From Salvia splendens (taxonomy: Eukaryota > Streptophyta > Magnoliopsida > Lamiales > Lamiaceae): a stretch of 64,000 nucleotides of DNA. Made by a program: the position numbers and the translations under genes. The notes beneath the pieces are model-generated. The model ran no database searches. It was not told the DNA's origin and saw nothing but the letters and a program-made list of their open reading frames with translations. The stretch lies in NCBI RefSeq assembly GCF_004379255.2, contig NC_056034.1:34351262-34415261 (forward strand), written 5' to 3'. Below, in pieces: positions 34,503-43,945 of this stretch; position 1 is the first letter of the stretch; each line of letters starts with the position of its first letter.

Positions 34503-34541
34503 ACGCTTTCTCTTATTTTTGTGCCTTCGATTGTTCATCAT

Positions 34542-35430
34542 CGAGAGTACATGACGCAGCAGCAAAATATTACAATCATGAATTCTCATCAGTTCTTCAA
34601 TAACTAACATGATATTTGTCATTTCTTGTGAAAGTGGTGATACCTGGTGCAAATCATTCAAATTTTAGAACTCTAAACCACACGATTATCCAAAACAACT
34701 GTCCGGATAAGTCAATTTGAAATAAAAATTCACATAATACAGATCCTAAAAGAGGATTGATTAAAATTTTGGTACAATCGAAGAAGTCCAAAATTAGGAA
34801 AAAATGCTTTAAGAAGTATGATATCTACATAATTTCACATAATACAGCAACTAAAAGGAGCTTGAGTAAAATTTTGATACAATTGAATAAGTCCAAAATC
34901 CTGAAAAAATGCTTGTATCTGAAAATTTCTACCTAAAAAAGGATAATGATAAAATACCTCTTTGTAAATAACTCCGTCATCCATATCGATTTTCCAATGA
35001 AATGTCAGGTAGCTGCTGCAAAGCTTGAGTCTGCATGGTAGCTGCTGCAAAGCTTGAGTCTTCCAGGTAGCTGCCGCAACGCTTGAGTCCACCGGCGGGA
35101 TGTAGATATCGGACTTAGAGAGGATTTGCACACAACAAAATTGGGCAAAACAACATTATTCGAAAGGGAACTAATGGATGTATACAGAAAAAAAAAACGG
35201 GGGTAAATTGGTCAACGGCTCATCTTTTTGTATCGTGATTTTCATGGTTGGCCACAAACGCAGAGGAGGAGAGGTATAGGGTTTGCTCTGAAATTGGGTT
35301 AAGAAACTAGAAAAAAAAGCGTGTCACAAATATTTTCCCGGATCTTGGGCTAGCACTAACGTGTCATTCAAACCGTGGAAAAAGGCACTAACGTGGGCCT
35401 ATCGTGGGTCTAACAAGGCATTCAAACAAG
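34542..35430. other. 5' flank of the Harbinger transposase
   Basis: This lies between the transposase ATG and the candidate right TIR. It includes a partly repeated segment at 34995-35090 in which a unit with GTAGCTGCTGCAAAGCTTGAG occurs about three times. GTTTGAATG motifs recur near the end (35370 and 35420 on the minus strand) and could be subterminal repeats. Confidence 0.45.
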
Positions 35431-35589
35431 CTTAGGTAGTTAGAAAATTATGATAACCTTTTACTTTTCGCAATTGCAGTACCAATTCGGATATGAAGTT
35501 GTTCCTAGTCAGAATTCAATTCCATATTTAGGTAAGTTGGTTATGATATTTTACGAGTCTATAATAGTTTAAATTGTTAATTTTCTTTC

Positions 35590-35880
35590 TGTTAGAAATA
35601 TGTCTGTTTTGGTTTTAGTCCTGGCCAATTGGACAGTTTAGTTATACCTCACCCCTATTTCTGTTTATGTCTTTTAAATCTAGTGTTGCAATTGTAGTTT
35701 AAATTGACTCACCTAAAAGCATGATAACATAGCCAAACCTTTGCAAAGTGCCTAAACATGTTCAAGCAAGCCATTTTTCCCGTGGGATCGTTCCTTAATA
35801 CTTGATACTAATTCATAGTATATGGATTAAGATTTTGAAGCTAGAACTGTGTTCTAAACGACGAGTTAAGGTCTAGGATT
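35590..35880 (+). repeat. LTR fragment with the GTGGGATCG box
   Basis: CCCGTGGGATCGTTCCTTAA at 35780-35799 and the following GGATTAAGATTTTGAAG match the order of motifs in the LTRs at 29724-34502 (minus) and about 42960-43040 (plus). No boundaries or TSD could be set. Confidence 0.45.
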
Positions 35881-36310
35881 TCCAAACTGATCAAAACGAA
35901 ATATCATAAAATGTGCACACAGAATATCACGATCTTCAAATATCCCATTGAAAATGATATATTTTCTAGTGGAACATCATTCTCTACTTTATTCACTCTC
36001 AACTTAACTCACAAAATATGTATTCGTAAAATCTAATGCTGAAAAAAAAAATGCCTCATTTAAGAGGAAAAATAAGTGTCATTCAGTTATATAATAAAAT
36101 ATTATGATTTCAATAACAATATCCGGTCAAGTTAATATAATAGGAGTGTAACTGTCAAGGTATATTTGAAAAACATAAATGGGTTGGGATCAAATAATAA
36201 TTAATTTTATTCATTATCTAGATTAATAATAAATATATATGTTTATAAATATGTAAATGGGAATATGATCAAACAATATCTAATTTTCAATATAGAACGC
36301 AAAACTTTTA

Positions 36311-36560
36311 CTCCCTCTGTCCCTAATAATTTGTCACCATTTGACCTGGCATGGTTTTAAAAAATGTAATAGAAAGTGAGTTGACAAAGTTAGTGGAATG
36401 AGGATCCTATTTTTTATATATCAGTTTTATAATTAAATGTGAGTGTGAATGAGTTAGTGGAATATGAGGTCCATTACTAAAAAAGGTAAAAGTTAAAAGT
36501 GACAAATTTTTGGGACGAACGAAAATGGAAATAAGTGACAAATTTTTAGGGTGAGGGGTG
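36311..36560. mobile_element. Stowaway MITE (250 bp)
   Basis: The left end CTCCCTCTGTCCCTAATAAT follows TA (36309-36310). The right end, on the other strand CACCCCTCACCCTAAAAAT, precedes TA (36561-36562). The inner GTAATAGAAAGTGAGTTGAC and GAATGAGTTAGTGGAATA are shared with the element at 4917. Confidence 0.75.
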
Positions 36561-36575
36561 TAATTCTTTCTTTAA

Positions 36576-36703
36576 ATTATCAACACAAAGACTTAGTTTT
36601 ATCAACAACATGTAAATTTAAATATCAACTCAAATACAACTATATCAACACAAAACATTTGATCAAGTTATGTCTTTGTGTTGATAATTTTAATATTTAA
36701 AAT
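36576..36703. repeat. Short hairpin-forming repeat
   Basis: AATTATCAACACAAAGAC at 36577-36594 is inverted at 36681-36698 (GTCTTTGTGTTGATAATT). The loop is about 86 bases and AT-rich. The size and symmetry suit a small MITE; no TSD was fixed. Confidence 0.6.
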
Positions 36704-36829
36704 TGAAAAAGTCGTGCAATTTTGTATTGAAATTAGTTATCATCATTATAACGCGACCATGTGTAAAGTACTTAAAGAATGTGTCGTAGCATGATCATGT
36801 GGAGTTTTGGGAAATCTATACACATATAT

Positions 36830-37401
36830 ATACTTTCACATATATGGATATGATCATTGAATTTTTGGCTTGCAAATTAGTCGAGAGAGGATTTGCACAT
36901 TAGATGGACTTAGTTAACAATACAATTGATTCTTCTTAAAAATATTGTTAATTAAGAATGAGGACATTTTGAGAGTTAATTGAACTATTTAGAGTTACTA
37001 ACATGAGATTGGCGACCTTAGTGGGTAATCTACTTTGTGACGTATGGGCAATACTTATTTGACTCGTTCTAGTTAAGCATGAACTGTGTTAGAATAGCGT
37101 AACGTACCTTTTATAAACCAATACTGTGAAAGCACATCCATGAGTTCCCTTGTTCTCATTTGTTTTTCTCAAAAGTATTTAAATCCGCAATTGTGTACTA
37201 CTTCTTTAATTATTTTAATTTACTGTTTTCTTAATTAAATCAAACTGCAACCATGTTTCCAAATAATGAAAGAAGCCTAGTATTTGGTATACAATCCATG
37301 ATAGCATTCCCTGAGTTCGACAACCCTTGCTTACCCTTAGCTATAATATTTCTACCTTGTTATACTTGCAGAAAGTTGTAGTGCTGAAAAATGGTGCATC
37401 A
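36830..37401 (+). repeat. LTR remnant ending GTGCATCA
   Basis: The end AAAAATGGTGCATCA and the preceding TGAGTTCGACAACCCTTGC and TATACTTGCAGAAAGTTG resemble, in order, the 3' part of the solo LTR at 10557 (minus). The left end was not found. Confidence 0.45.
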
Positions 37402-38739
37402 AGGCCGTCTACCCATAAATAGCACAACACGATCTCTAACTACTATAATTAATTAAATCAATAAGCATAAATCAAATAGCATGCTTATCACACATGATAT
37501 GAATCGATGCTCAACATACAAAATCAAATTTTATTTTCTAATTAATGTGGATTTAACTATTTACATCATTTCTAAATTAATATAAATTATAATATATTAA
37601 CACAATTAATATATTATCAATGTAATTGGGAACTATAATTTACGTGAAAAAGGAAGGTTGGGCTTCTTTAAAACTGGGCGAAACATCAAGTTTAAATATG
37701 CAAAGCCCAATTCCAAAAAATTATACAAGGTGCCCTGCAGTTCAATACAATAATCATGTCATCTCCCGGCGCCGGCGACGGAGAGAGAAGGAAAACGGAT
37801 CGGGTATAAATGCAGAGAGACTCTCTTCTTTGATAGGCAGTCATGAATATTGTGTGTTGCGTGAGCACTTGGGCTAGGATCTGAGATCCGTAGCATTTAT
37901 CGTAGTTATTTCGTATCGTTCTTGTTCTTAGTTACTGTTCTGTAATTGTGTGGATTGAATGCTCTCTGTTTTGTATGCAATCGTGGTATCGAGTTGAGCT
38001 CGCTTAATTGAGCTGAATCGTCTCTTAAATCTGTATTGAGAAGTGTTGAGAGGCTTGTTGCATCAGCTATGGAGGTGGGGATCTATCTAATGGAGCTTGT
38101 TTATTTGTTGATACCGGAAAAAGGATTGCAACATTTTTCCATTTGAGATTTTATATGAAACCAGTTTTTAATTTGCAAAATTTGTTTTCAGAAACAAATC
38201 TTTCAAAGATATTTAGAATACCAATTTCAAAATCATGGTTGGTTCCCAAAAACCTTCACCATGAAACTGACTCTAATAATTAAAATACTTACTATTCCTA
38301 ATGGGCCAGTATTGTTCTTGTTTTAGGCCCAACTACAGATTCCACCCTTTGCAACGGCAGTTATTGTTATGCCTTAATCGCTACTCTGCGTGTGTGCCTT
38401 CTTCTACATCCTGTATTTACTTTCTGTCAAAGACTCAACAATATTCTTCTAACATGCAAATTCAAGATAAATTTAAATTCATCAGTTAATATTTTATTTA
38501 CTAGATACTACTACTACTACTGTATTTTGTATATATATATGATATGATGAGGCAAGACCGCCGCACAAAGGGAAGGCGAATTCAACGGTCATTAACGACT
38601 GGCAACTAATAAATTGTATAGAAATTGAAAAGTCGAACTGTACCTACCTTTAAGTGTAATTGAACCAATCGGTCAAATGAAATTCTATACTATTATGTAT
38701 GACACTATTGAATTCATTCATTATTGGTGTGTTGGCGAC
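37402..38739. other. Spacer with a promoter-like block
   Basis: GGGTATAAATGCAGAGAGAC at 37800-37819 has a TATA box and a likely start region, and is followed by a T-rich leader-like stretch. AATCGTGGTATCGAGTTG near 37979 resembles a degenerate tRNA-Met primer site, so this may be the end of a copia LTR whose body is gone. No protein-coding exon was recognised. The last 8 bases, TTGGCGAC (38732-38739), are the TSD of the hAT element. Confidence 0.35.
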
Positions 38740-39481
38740 TAGAGATGCCCACGGTTCGAAAACCGGCGGTTCCGGTTCGGAACCGCCGGTTCCGGTTTTG
38801 GCGGAAGCGGAACCGGAACCGGACCGTGAGGTAATTTCACGGTTCCGGTTCCGGTTCGAAAACCGGGCGGTTCCGGTTCCGGTTCGGAACCGCCCGTTTT
38901 CCCGGCGGTTTTGGGCGGTTCCGGTTTTGAACCGGCGGTTTCGGCCGGTTCAATTATTTTTTTTTTTTTTTTTTTTTTAAATTTGAAATTTGGCTTTATA
39001 CAACAAAATCGGAACAAGACAATGCATAATTCAAGCACAAATAAGACGAAATAAGGAGAAAATGAAATAAATTTTATTGATTTGAGTTGTAACGGACAAC
39101 GATACATTACAATTTACAATACATAAGTATACAATACAACAACATACAACAATGTAATATAATTTACAAGTGTCGTCGGGGCGTCGGCTCGTCGCCTCGT
39201 CGGACTCGGAAGGTAAATTTAAAAAAAATGAAATGGGGGGGAAAAAGGAAAATTGAAAAGGGCTTGAGATCAACTTAAACTTCAAAGTTAAACTTTCAAA
39301 TTTTAAGTTGAGTTTGCCTACGTATCCACAATTTTATTGAGGAATCAAAGCCCACGTAGTTCTCTTACCTTGGGATCAACCCTTTTTTCTTGGCAAATGT
39401 TGCCCATTTTCTAAAGCAAAACACATATCAACACGCTATATACACATTGCTACATTTCTAATAGGGGCAATTTGATCTTCC

Positions 39482-39640
39482 AAAGCAATCAATGGCATCT
39501 CGAACACACATAGTCAGAATATTATTCAAGCATCTAGCAATGGAAAAAATTAGTACTAATAGATAGTTTGTTCTGATTTTTCCATGCTAGATGCTTGAAT
39601 ATGTTCTGACTATGTGTGTTCGAGATGCATTGATTGCTTT
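39482..39640. repeat. Long near-perfect hairpin inside the hAT element
   Basis: The left arm 39482-39549 and the right arm 39577-39640 are inverted copies of about 64 bases with only a few differences (for example ATGGCATC against ATGCATC, and TATTATTC against CATATTC). The loop is about 27 bases. The right arm continues from the frame of the BED-finger remnant. Such a palindrome, if transcribed, gives a stable double-stranded stem. Confidence 0.85.
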
Positions 39641-40303
39641 CTCCAGGTGACGGGTAAATGTACCGTACCCTCCACCCTTTCGGAATGTGTATACGTTTTC
39701 GCAATAGTTGCAATACACATTATAAGTGTTTGGATCGTTACTATCTTGTACCCCTCTTGAAATGTTTCACGAAGATGTTTGAGGTTAAAGACCTTTCAGC
39801 TGGTCTAGGAGGTTGAGGAGGTTGTCCACGTCCACGACCACGCCGACTCCTTGGTGGGTGGTGGGGGTGGCATTTCTTGAACCTCTTCTACCTCCTCCCC
39901 CTCCTCCTCGTCGTCATCATCATCATCATCACATCGTCTTCATCAACATTCACGGGGGTTGGACTTTGTTGGGAATAGGCAACCGCGACCGGGAGCACCA
40001 CTACCGGTACCAACATAAGCATCGCCTTGGTATTGAGAGCGAGAGAGAGGCAATAGCATGTGCCACATCTTGCTCTTCTCGAGCCTACAAAATAATATTT
40101 GTATTGTAAATACAAAATAAAATTATGAACAATAATGAAATGTAATTCAAAATTAATGAAATTAGTAGATAATAAATATTAACCTGCCACTCATCCATGT
40201 TCATTTGAGAAATTTCATCAATAACGGATCTCCGAGATGGCCTCTTGGCCTTCCCTTTCCCTTATCAACACGACCTTCTCGGGATGAAGACATATTGGAA
40301 TGG
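39641..40303 (-). pseudogene. hAT transposase N-terminus with BED zinc finger, broken
   Basis: On the minus strand a start MSSSREGRVDKGKG (ATG at about 40290) is followed, one frame on, by KAKRPSRRSVIDEISQMNMDEWQ and a GT donor near 40182. After an AG near 40090 come AREEQDVAHAIASL and an acidic tract (DDDDDDDEEE). The BED finger VYCNYCENVYTFRKGGG with TFTRHL gives the C-x2-C...H part (39650-39715). The catalytic and dimerisation domains are absent. BED fingers anchor hAT transposases to DNA. Confidence 0.65.
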
Positions 40304-41266
40304 TATGTAGAAATGTAGAAATATGGAATAATATATTTTTTTTTGTTTAGTAATTGAGAAAGAAAGACAACTTATAGAACTACGGGAACAAGTATAACTG
40401 TATAAGTGTATAACAATGCGTAATAAGAGTAGCAATTGCGTAATTAAATGGAAGCACAATAGCACAAATGAGAAATTGGAGACAAAGAGAGAGAATTGAG
40501 AGATTGAAGAGAGAAACTCTTATTAACACAAGAGTGGGGTGAATGTAAATGAGGATAGAGTGGGGGTATTTATAGAAAAAAATGAGGGGGAAAATGGAAG
40601 AATTCGAATTTGAAATTTAAAAAAAAAAAAAAATTGAATTTTCACAAACCGTCGGTTTTGGCGGAAAACCGCCGGAACCGGCGGAACCGCCGGTTTCCGG
40701 GCCAAACCGCCGGGTTCCGAAATAAAACCCGCCGGTTCGGTCAACGAACCGTCTGCAAAAGCTGCTCCATTGTCGCCCTCGTGCTCCGCGCCGCCTCGAA
40801 AGTCACTAAACCGGCGGTTAACCGCCGGTTTTTTTCCGGTTAACCGCCGGTTAACCGCCGAAAAACCGGCGGTTTCGACCGTTTTGAAGATCACCACCGG
40901 CCCCTCATCCCCTGCCTCGATTTATAGCGCCGGAACCGGCGGTTCCACGTTAACCGCCGGTTCCGAACCGTCCCGAACCGCCGGTTCGGGTGACGGTTCC
41001 CGGTTCGAAATATCTTGAACCTGAACCGGACCGCGAACCCGAATTGGCTGCCGGTTTCGGTTCCGGGAATATTGCGCCGGTTCCGGTTCCGGTCCGGAAC
41101 CGCCGGTTCCGGTTCGGCGGCGGTTAACCGCCGGAACCGGAAACGGGGGCATGTCTATTGGCGACTGATATTTTGGATGAATTAAACTCTTGTCACTTAA
41201 TAATGAGGTCACTGGGCTCTGATTCCTACCAAGGTGAAAACAGCATATCATTTGGTCAGTCTCCTA

Positions 41267-41506
41267 CTCCTTTTGATTCATGATAATAGAATAATTTCAT
41301 TTTATCATTTCGTTTTGAAAAAATAATAAATAATTAAAATAAATAAAGAGTAAAGTAAGAGAGAGAATAATATAAAAAAAATCTCATCTAAATTATTCTT
41401 TCATTTTTTACTTTACTCTTTCTTTACTCTAACTATTTAATAGTATCATTTTTTAAAAATAAGTGCAGAAAATAAAACGACTCTACTACTATGAAACAGA
41501 CGAGAG
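41267..41506. mobile_element. Stowaway-like MITE (240 bp)
   Basis: The left end CTCCTTTTGATTCATGATAA pairs imperfectly with the right end, on the other strand CTCTCGTCTGTTTCATAGTA. TA flanks both sides (41265-41266 and 41507-41508). The internal AAAGAGTAAAGTAAGAGAG and its inverted partner complete a hairpin. Confidence 0.65.
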
Positions 41507-41617
41507 TACGCTTTAGCGTGTTGACTATTGAGATGAGGAATTAATCTTCTAATTATCGACAAAAAAAAAGAATGAATTGATACTTTTCTAAAAACCCTCC
41601 TGCTCTTGGACCTAGAT

Positions 41618-41740
41618 CCCCTGCTGTGGCAAAATGCACAGCAGGGATGTTATGCACAACATCACCTTCTATTTATTTTTATGAAGTTATACAATTTTTT
41701 TATTCACAAATCAATGGTGGTGATATGTATAACATCCCCT
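41618..41740. repeat. Small inverted repeats
   Basis: CCCTGCTGTG and CACAGCAGGG form a perfect 10-bp stem at 41618-41645. A wider inverted repeat joins GGGATGTTATGCACAACATC (about 41644-41663) with its partner at 41720-41740 (GATATGTATAACATCCCC). The part could be a small MITE; no TSD was fixed. Confidence 0.5.
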
Positions 41741-41744
41741 TAGA

Positions 41745-43237
41745 GGCGAAGCCACATTGGAAAAGAGGTACCACTATACTTTGAACTAACAACCAATTTT
41801 GAGCCAGGTGTGTGTGAAAATCCGCCATATTCAGTTGTGCGGATGAACGGATCAATGAATGGAGCCAAAAAAAAAAACTGCAGCACTGAGTTGATCAAGT
41901 CACAATTAAATGGAGCGAGCAGGAGTTTCCGCATGGAAGATAGAGCTAAAAGACCACACCACAAAATGAAGGGCAGAAATGACATTTCGAGAGGATGGTA
42001 TCATAGGGATCAGAGCCCTACGTCTCTCTATATAAAGGAAGCCCAACACGAGAAAAGGGAGGACACACGGTCATCACATAGACATCCTTAAGATTTCAGC
42101 TCTCTTCTAGGGCTGAAATCGGAGCTCATTTTACTTCATCTTTCTGATTTCCGTCACACACACTTGGTTCCGCGCTTTAGTTTAGTTTAGTTGTGGTTTG
42201 GTGTTAGTTTTCTGCATTTTTTAGCTTTTTGTTCTGCTATTCCGCTTCGAGAAAAAGCGATGAAACAATTTCATGTTTTCTTTTGTTTGTTTTCAGTTTA
42301 CTTTTAATGTTATCGACTCTTTGATGTTTTTGATTTAGTAAATTAGAGTTATGGTTTCGGTTCCAGTTGATATGTTATGTTTTATACATGATATTTCTGA
42401 TCTGGTTTCTTTTTCTATTTTATGATGCATATCTTAGCTCAAAATGTTTTGTTTCGCGTTGCTTTGGTCAGATATGAGTTTTCGAGTTATGTCTCTGTCT
42501 AATTGGGAAGAAATTATGGATGAGTTACATTAGGATGTTTAGATCTAGTTGTTGATGTTTTATTTCTGCATGATCATGGTTTAGTTTCTTGTTTACGTAG
42601 TCGTAATTTAGATCTTAGGAGTAGATTTAAGTTTATGAGTTGTTATGATATTTCGTCTTTCGTAATTGTTCAGATTTACTTTTACTCTGCTTTTCATGGT
42701 GATGCTGTGAAGAAGATGAAGTTGTTAGAAAAGTTTTACTTTACAATACATTTTGCAGGAGACTGACAATCGTCCATTTTATGTTGTTTGTCCAGTTATG
42801 GAAAGTTTTAGTTGAGTTGATCAAGTAGTTTTAGTTTCGTCTAGTGAGTTGATCAGTTTAGTTAGTTTAGTCTCTCAAGCCAAGTAGTTAACTTAACCCA
42901 CCCCTAGAAAGCGTGGCCGCTGCCATTCCTATTCCGTATCCAACAACAAATGTAAAACACATCATCTCTGTGGGATCGATCCTTACTTCCCTATACTAGT
43001 TAATAGTATTGTGGGTTAAGGTTTTGAAAACACACTTTTTAGATCTTCCATTCATCACACTCAAGTAGGATTAAGTTGAGCTGATCAATCTGAATCTCCA
43101 CTGTATCCACTCACCTGTGTTCACAGGTGGAAGGCGTACAATTGGCCAGCCGGATCAGTTTGACAATCCAACCTGAGCAAACCACAACGATAAACGAAGA
43201 TGATAAGAGTGAAGACTAGAAAAGTGCAGAGTTTTCA
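41745..43237 (+). repeat. Gypsy-type LTR, left end uncertain
   Basis: CTATATAAAGGAAGCCC at 42029-42045 is a TATA region. A long T-rich transcribed part follows, with the shared GTGGGATCGATCCTTACTTCC box near 42971. The LTR ends AGAGTTTTCA at 43237, directly before a primer-binding site. The left boundary was not found; a hAT-like end (TTAGAGGCGAAGCCACATTG, 41741) lies close by. Confidence 0.55.
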
Positions 43238-43239
43238 AA

Positions 43240-43256
43240 TGGCGTCGTTGCCGGAG
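43240..43256 (+). other. Primer-binding site, Athila/Tat type
   Basis: TGGCGTCGTTGCCGGAG lies 3 bases after the LTR end. It matches, with changes, the TGGCGCCGTTGCCGGGG primer site typical of Athila/Tat gypsy elements. Confidence 0.7.
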
Positions 43257-43357
43257 ATGATGGCGTTTATCCCGCATTTGTTGTAAGACACCTTGGGTGT
43301 AAATATTGTTGATATTTTCTTTGTTTCTTTGTTTTGATTTTAGTTGAGAGACAACTC

Positions 43358-43875
43358 ATGGCAACAACAGTTAAAAACCAGAGTCTTAATCTATGTGGAT
43401 CAAATGTTTTCCCTGCTGGTGTGAACCAAGGAAGCTACTGGAGCAAGAGAACACATAGATGGGCAGAGCGCCTCAAGTTTTACTTAAGAATTTTAATTTA
43501 AATTTTGTAAATAAACTTTTTGTTATCTTCTGTTTTCCCCAGTTCGAAGGCACTGAGTTCAGGAAGCAAACAGAAGAAGAAGGAGTGGAGCAAAACATTG
43601 TACGAGATGAATCACTTTCCACTCCACCAATTGACTCGGATGCCAACAGCAAGGAAAGTGAGGACATCACCTTGGTGAGTCCACTTGAGTCGATGGAAAC
43701 CCCAGACAAGGAGGAAACCCCGGAGGAACCCACCATGGTTTGCGATCAGACAGATGATCTGGATATAGGTTCACTCTATGCCCACTCGGTGAATGAACCA
43801 ATATCGTCCACCTCTATCACTCAGGGACAAGAAGTTGTGTATGTGTATAGGGGGTCAAAAACTAAATTCGAGTAA
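43358..43875 (+). pseudogene. Remnant of a gag start and an acidic ORF
   Basis: ATG 43358 opens MATTVKNQSLNLCGSNVFP and SYWSKRTHRWAERL, ending at about 43500. A T-rich stretch ending CTGTTTTCCCCAG (43541) looks like an intron acceptor and is followed by an open Glu/Thr/Pro-rich frame to the TAA at 43873-43875. I do not recognise the second part. It may be gag of the gypsy element whose LTR precedes it. Confidence 0.4.
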
Positions 43876-43945
43876 TCTGGGGGTTTCTTCTTAGAAAAAT
43901 GGAGTCGAATTTTTAATGGGAATAGAGATGTGAATATGTGTAAAT

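Larger units (their letters stand above)
28441..34541 (-). pseudogene. HARBI1/ALP1-like Harbinger transposase split by a solo LTR
   Basis: Minus-strand exons: 34541-34503 plus 29718-29329 (one exon, split by the LTR), 29234-29009, and 28897 to about 28441. Splice sites are GT/AG and the phases agree. The start is MMNNRRHKNKRKR; then LDRIPEQVRHMNRIVG, the helical region RNTFGRLCRLLRDQIG, GCLGALDDTYINVRVP (first Asp), PGWEGSAGDLLILRDAL (second Asp) and ARNVIERAFAVLK (Glu), then LLIHACFLLHNFI. All three catalytic residues are present. Two TAA codons (28608-28610 and 28587-28589) interrupt the C-terminal tail, after the catalytic core; in the same frame DNEADPEYIVYVE continues. The 4.8-kb LTR in exon 1 is the main lesion. 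Confidence 0.88.
12613..35431. mobile_element. Candidate very large PIF/Harbinger element with nested insertions
   Basis: A TIR-like AGGGCTTGTTTGATTG follows TTA at 12610-12612. The inverted match GCTTGTTTGAATG (other strand) ends at 35431 and precedes TTA (35432-35434). Just inside each end lies one gene of the Harbinger two-gene set: a MYB/SANT-like gene (13215, plus) and a HARBI1-like transposase (start 34541, minus), converging. A second SANT-like gene and a B3 gene lie between. After subtracting the copia array and the solo LTR the core would be about 8.4 kb. The TIR match is short and imperfect, so the two ends may not belong to one element. Confidence 0.4.
38740..41157 (-). mobile_element. 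Non-autonomous hAT element (2418 bp)
   Basis: The ends are TAGAGATGCCCACGGTTC and, on the other strand, TAGACATGCCCCCGTTTC. The 8-bp TSD TTGGCGAC is perfect (38732-38739 and 41158-41165). Both subterminal regions (38750-38960 and 40640-41145) are packed with CCGGTTCCGG, CGGTTAACCG and similar palindromic motifs, likely transposase-binding sites. The middle holds remains of a BED-finger transposase N-terminus on the minus strand and no catalytic domain. Confidence 0.9.

Noticed and set aside
34995..35090. Threefold repeat with GTAGCTGCTGC considered as a CRISPR-like array
   Set aside because: The units are adjacent with no unique spacers, and the genome is a plant genome.
38699..38980. Plus-strand 93-codon frame rich in Pro, Glu and Arg
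   Set aside because: It arises from the CCGGTT repeat array of the hAT element, not from protein-coding constraint.
41618..41645. Perfect 10-bp stem considered as a terminator
   Set aside because: Intrinsic hairpin terminators are a bacterial feature; in this context it is more likely part of a small repeat.
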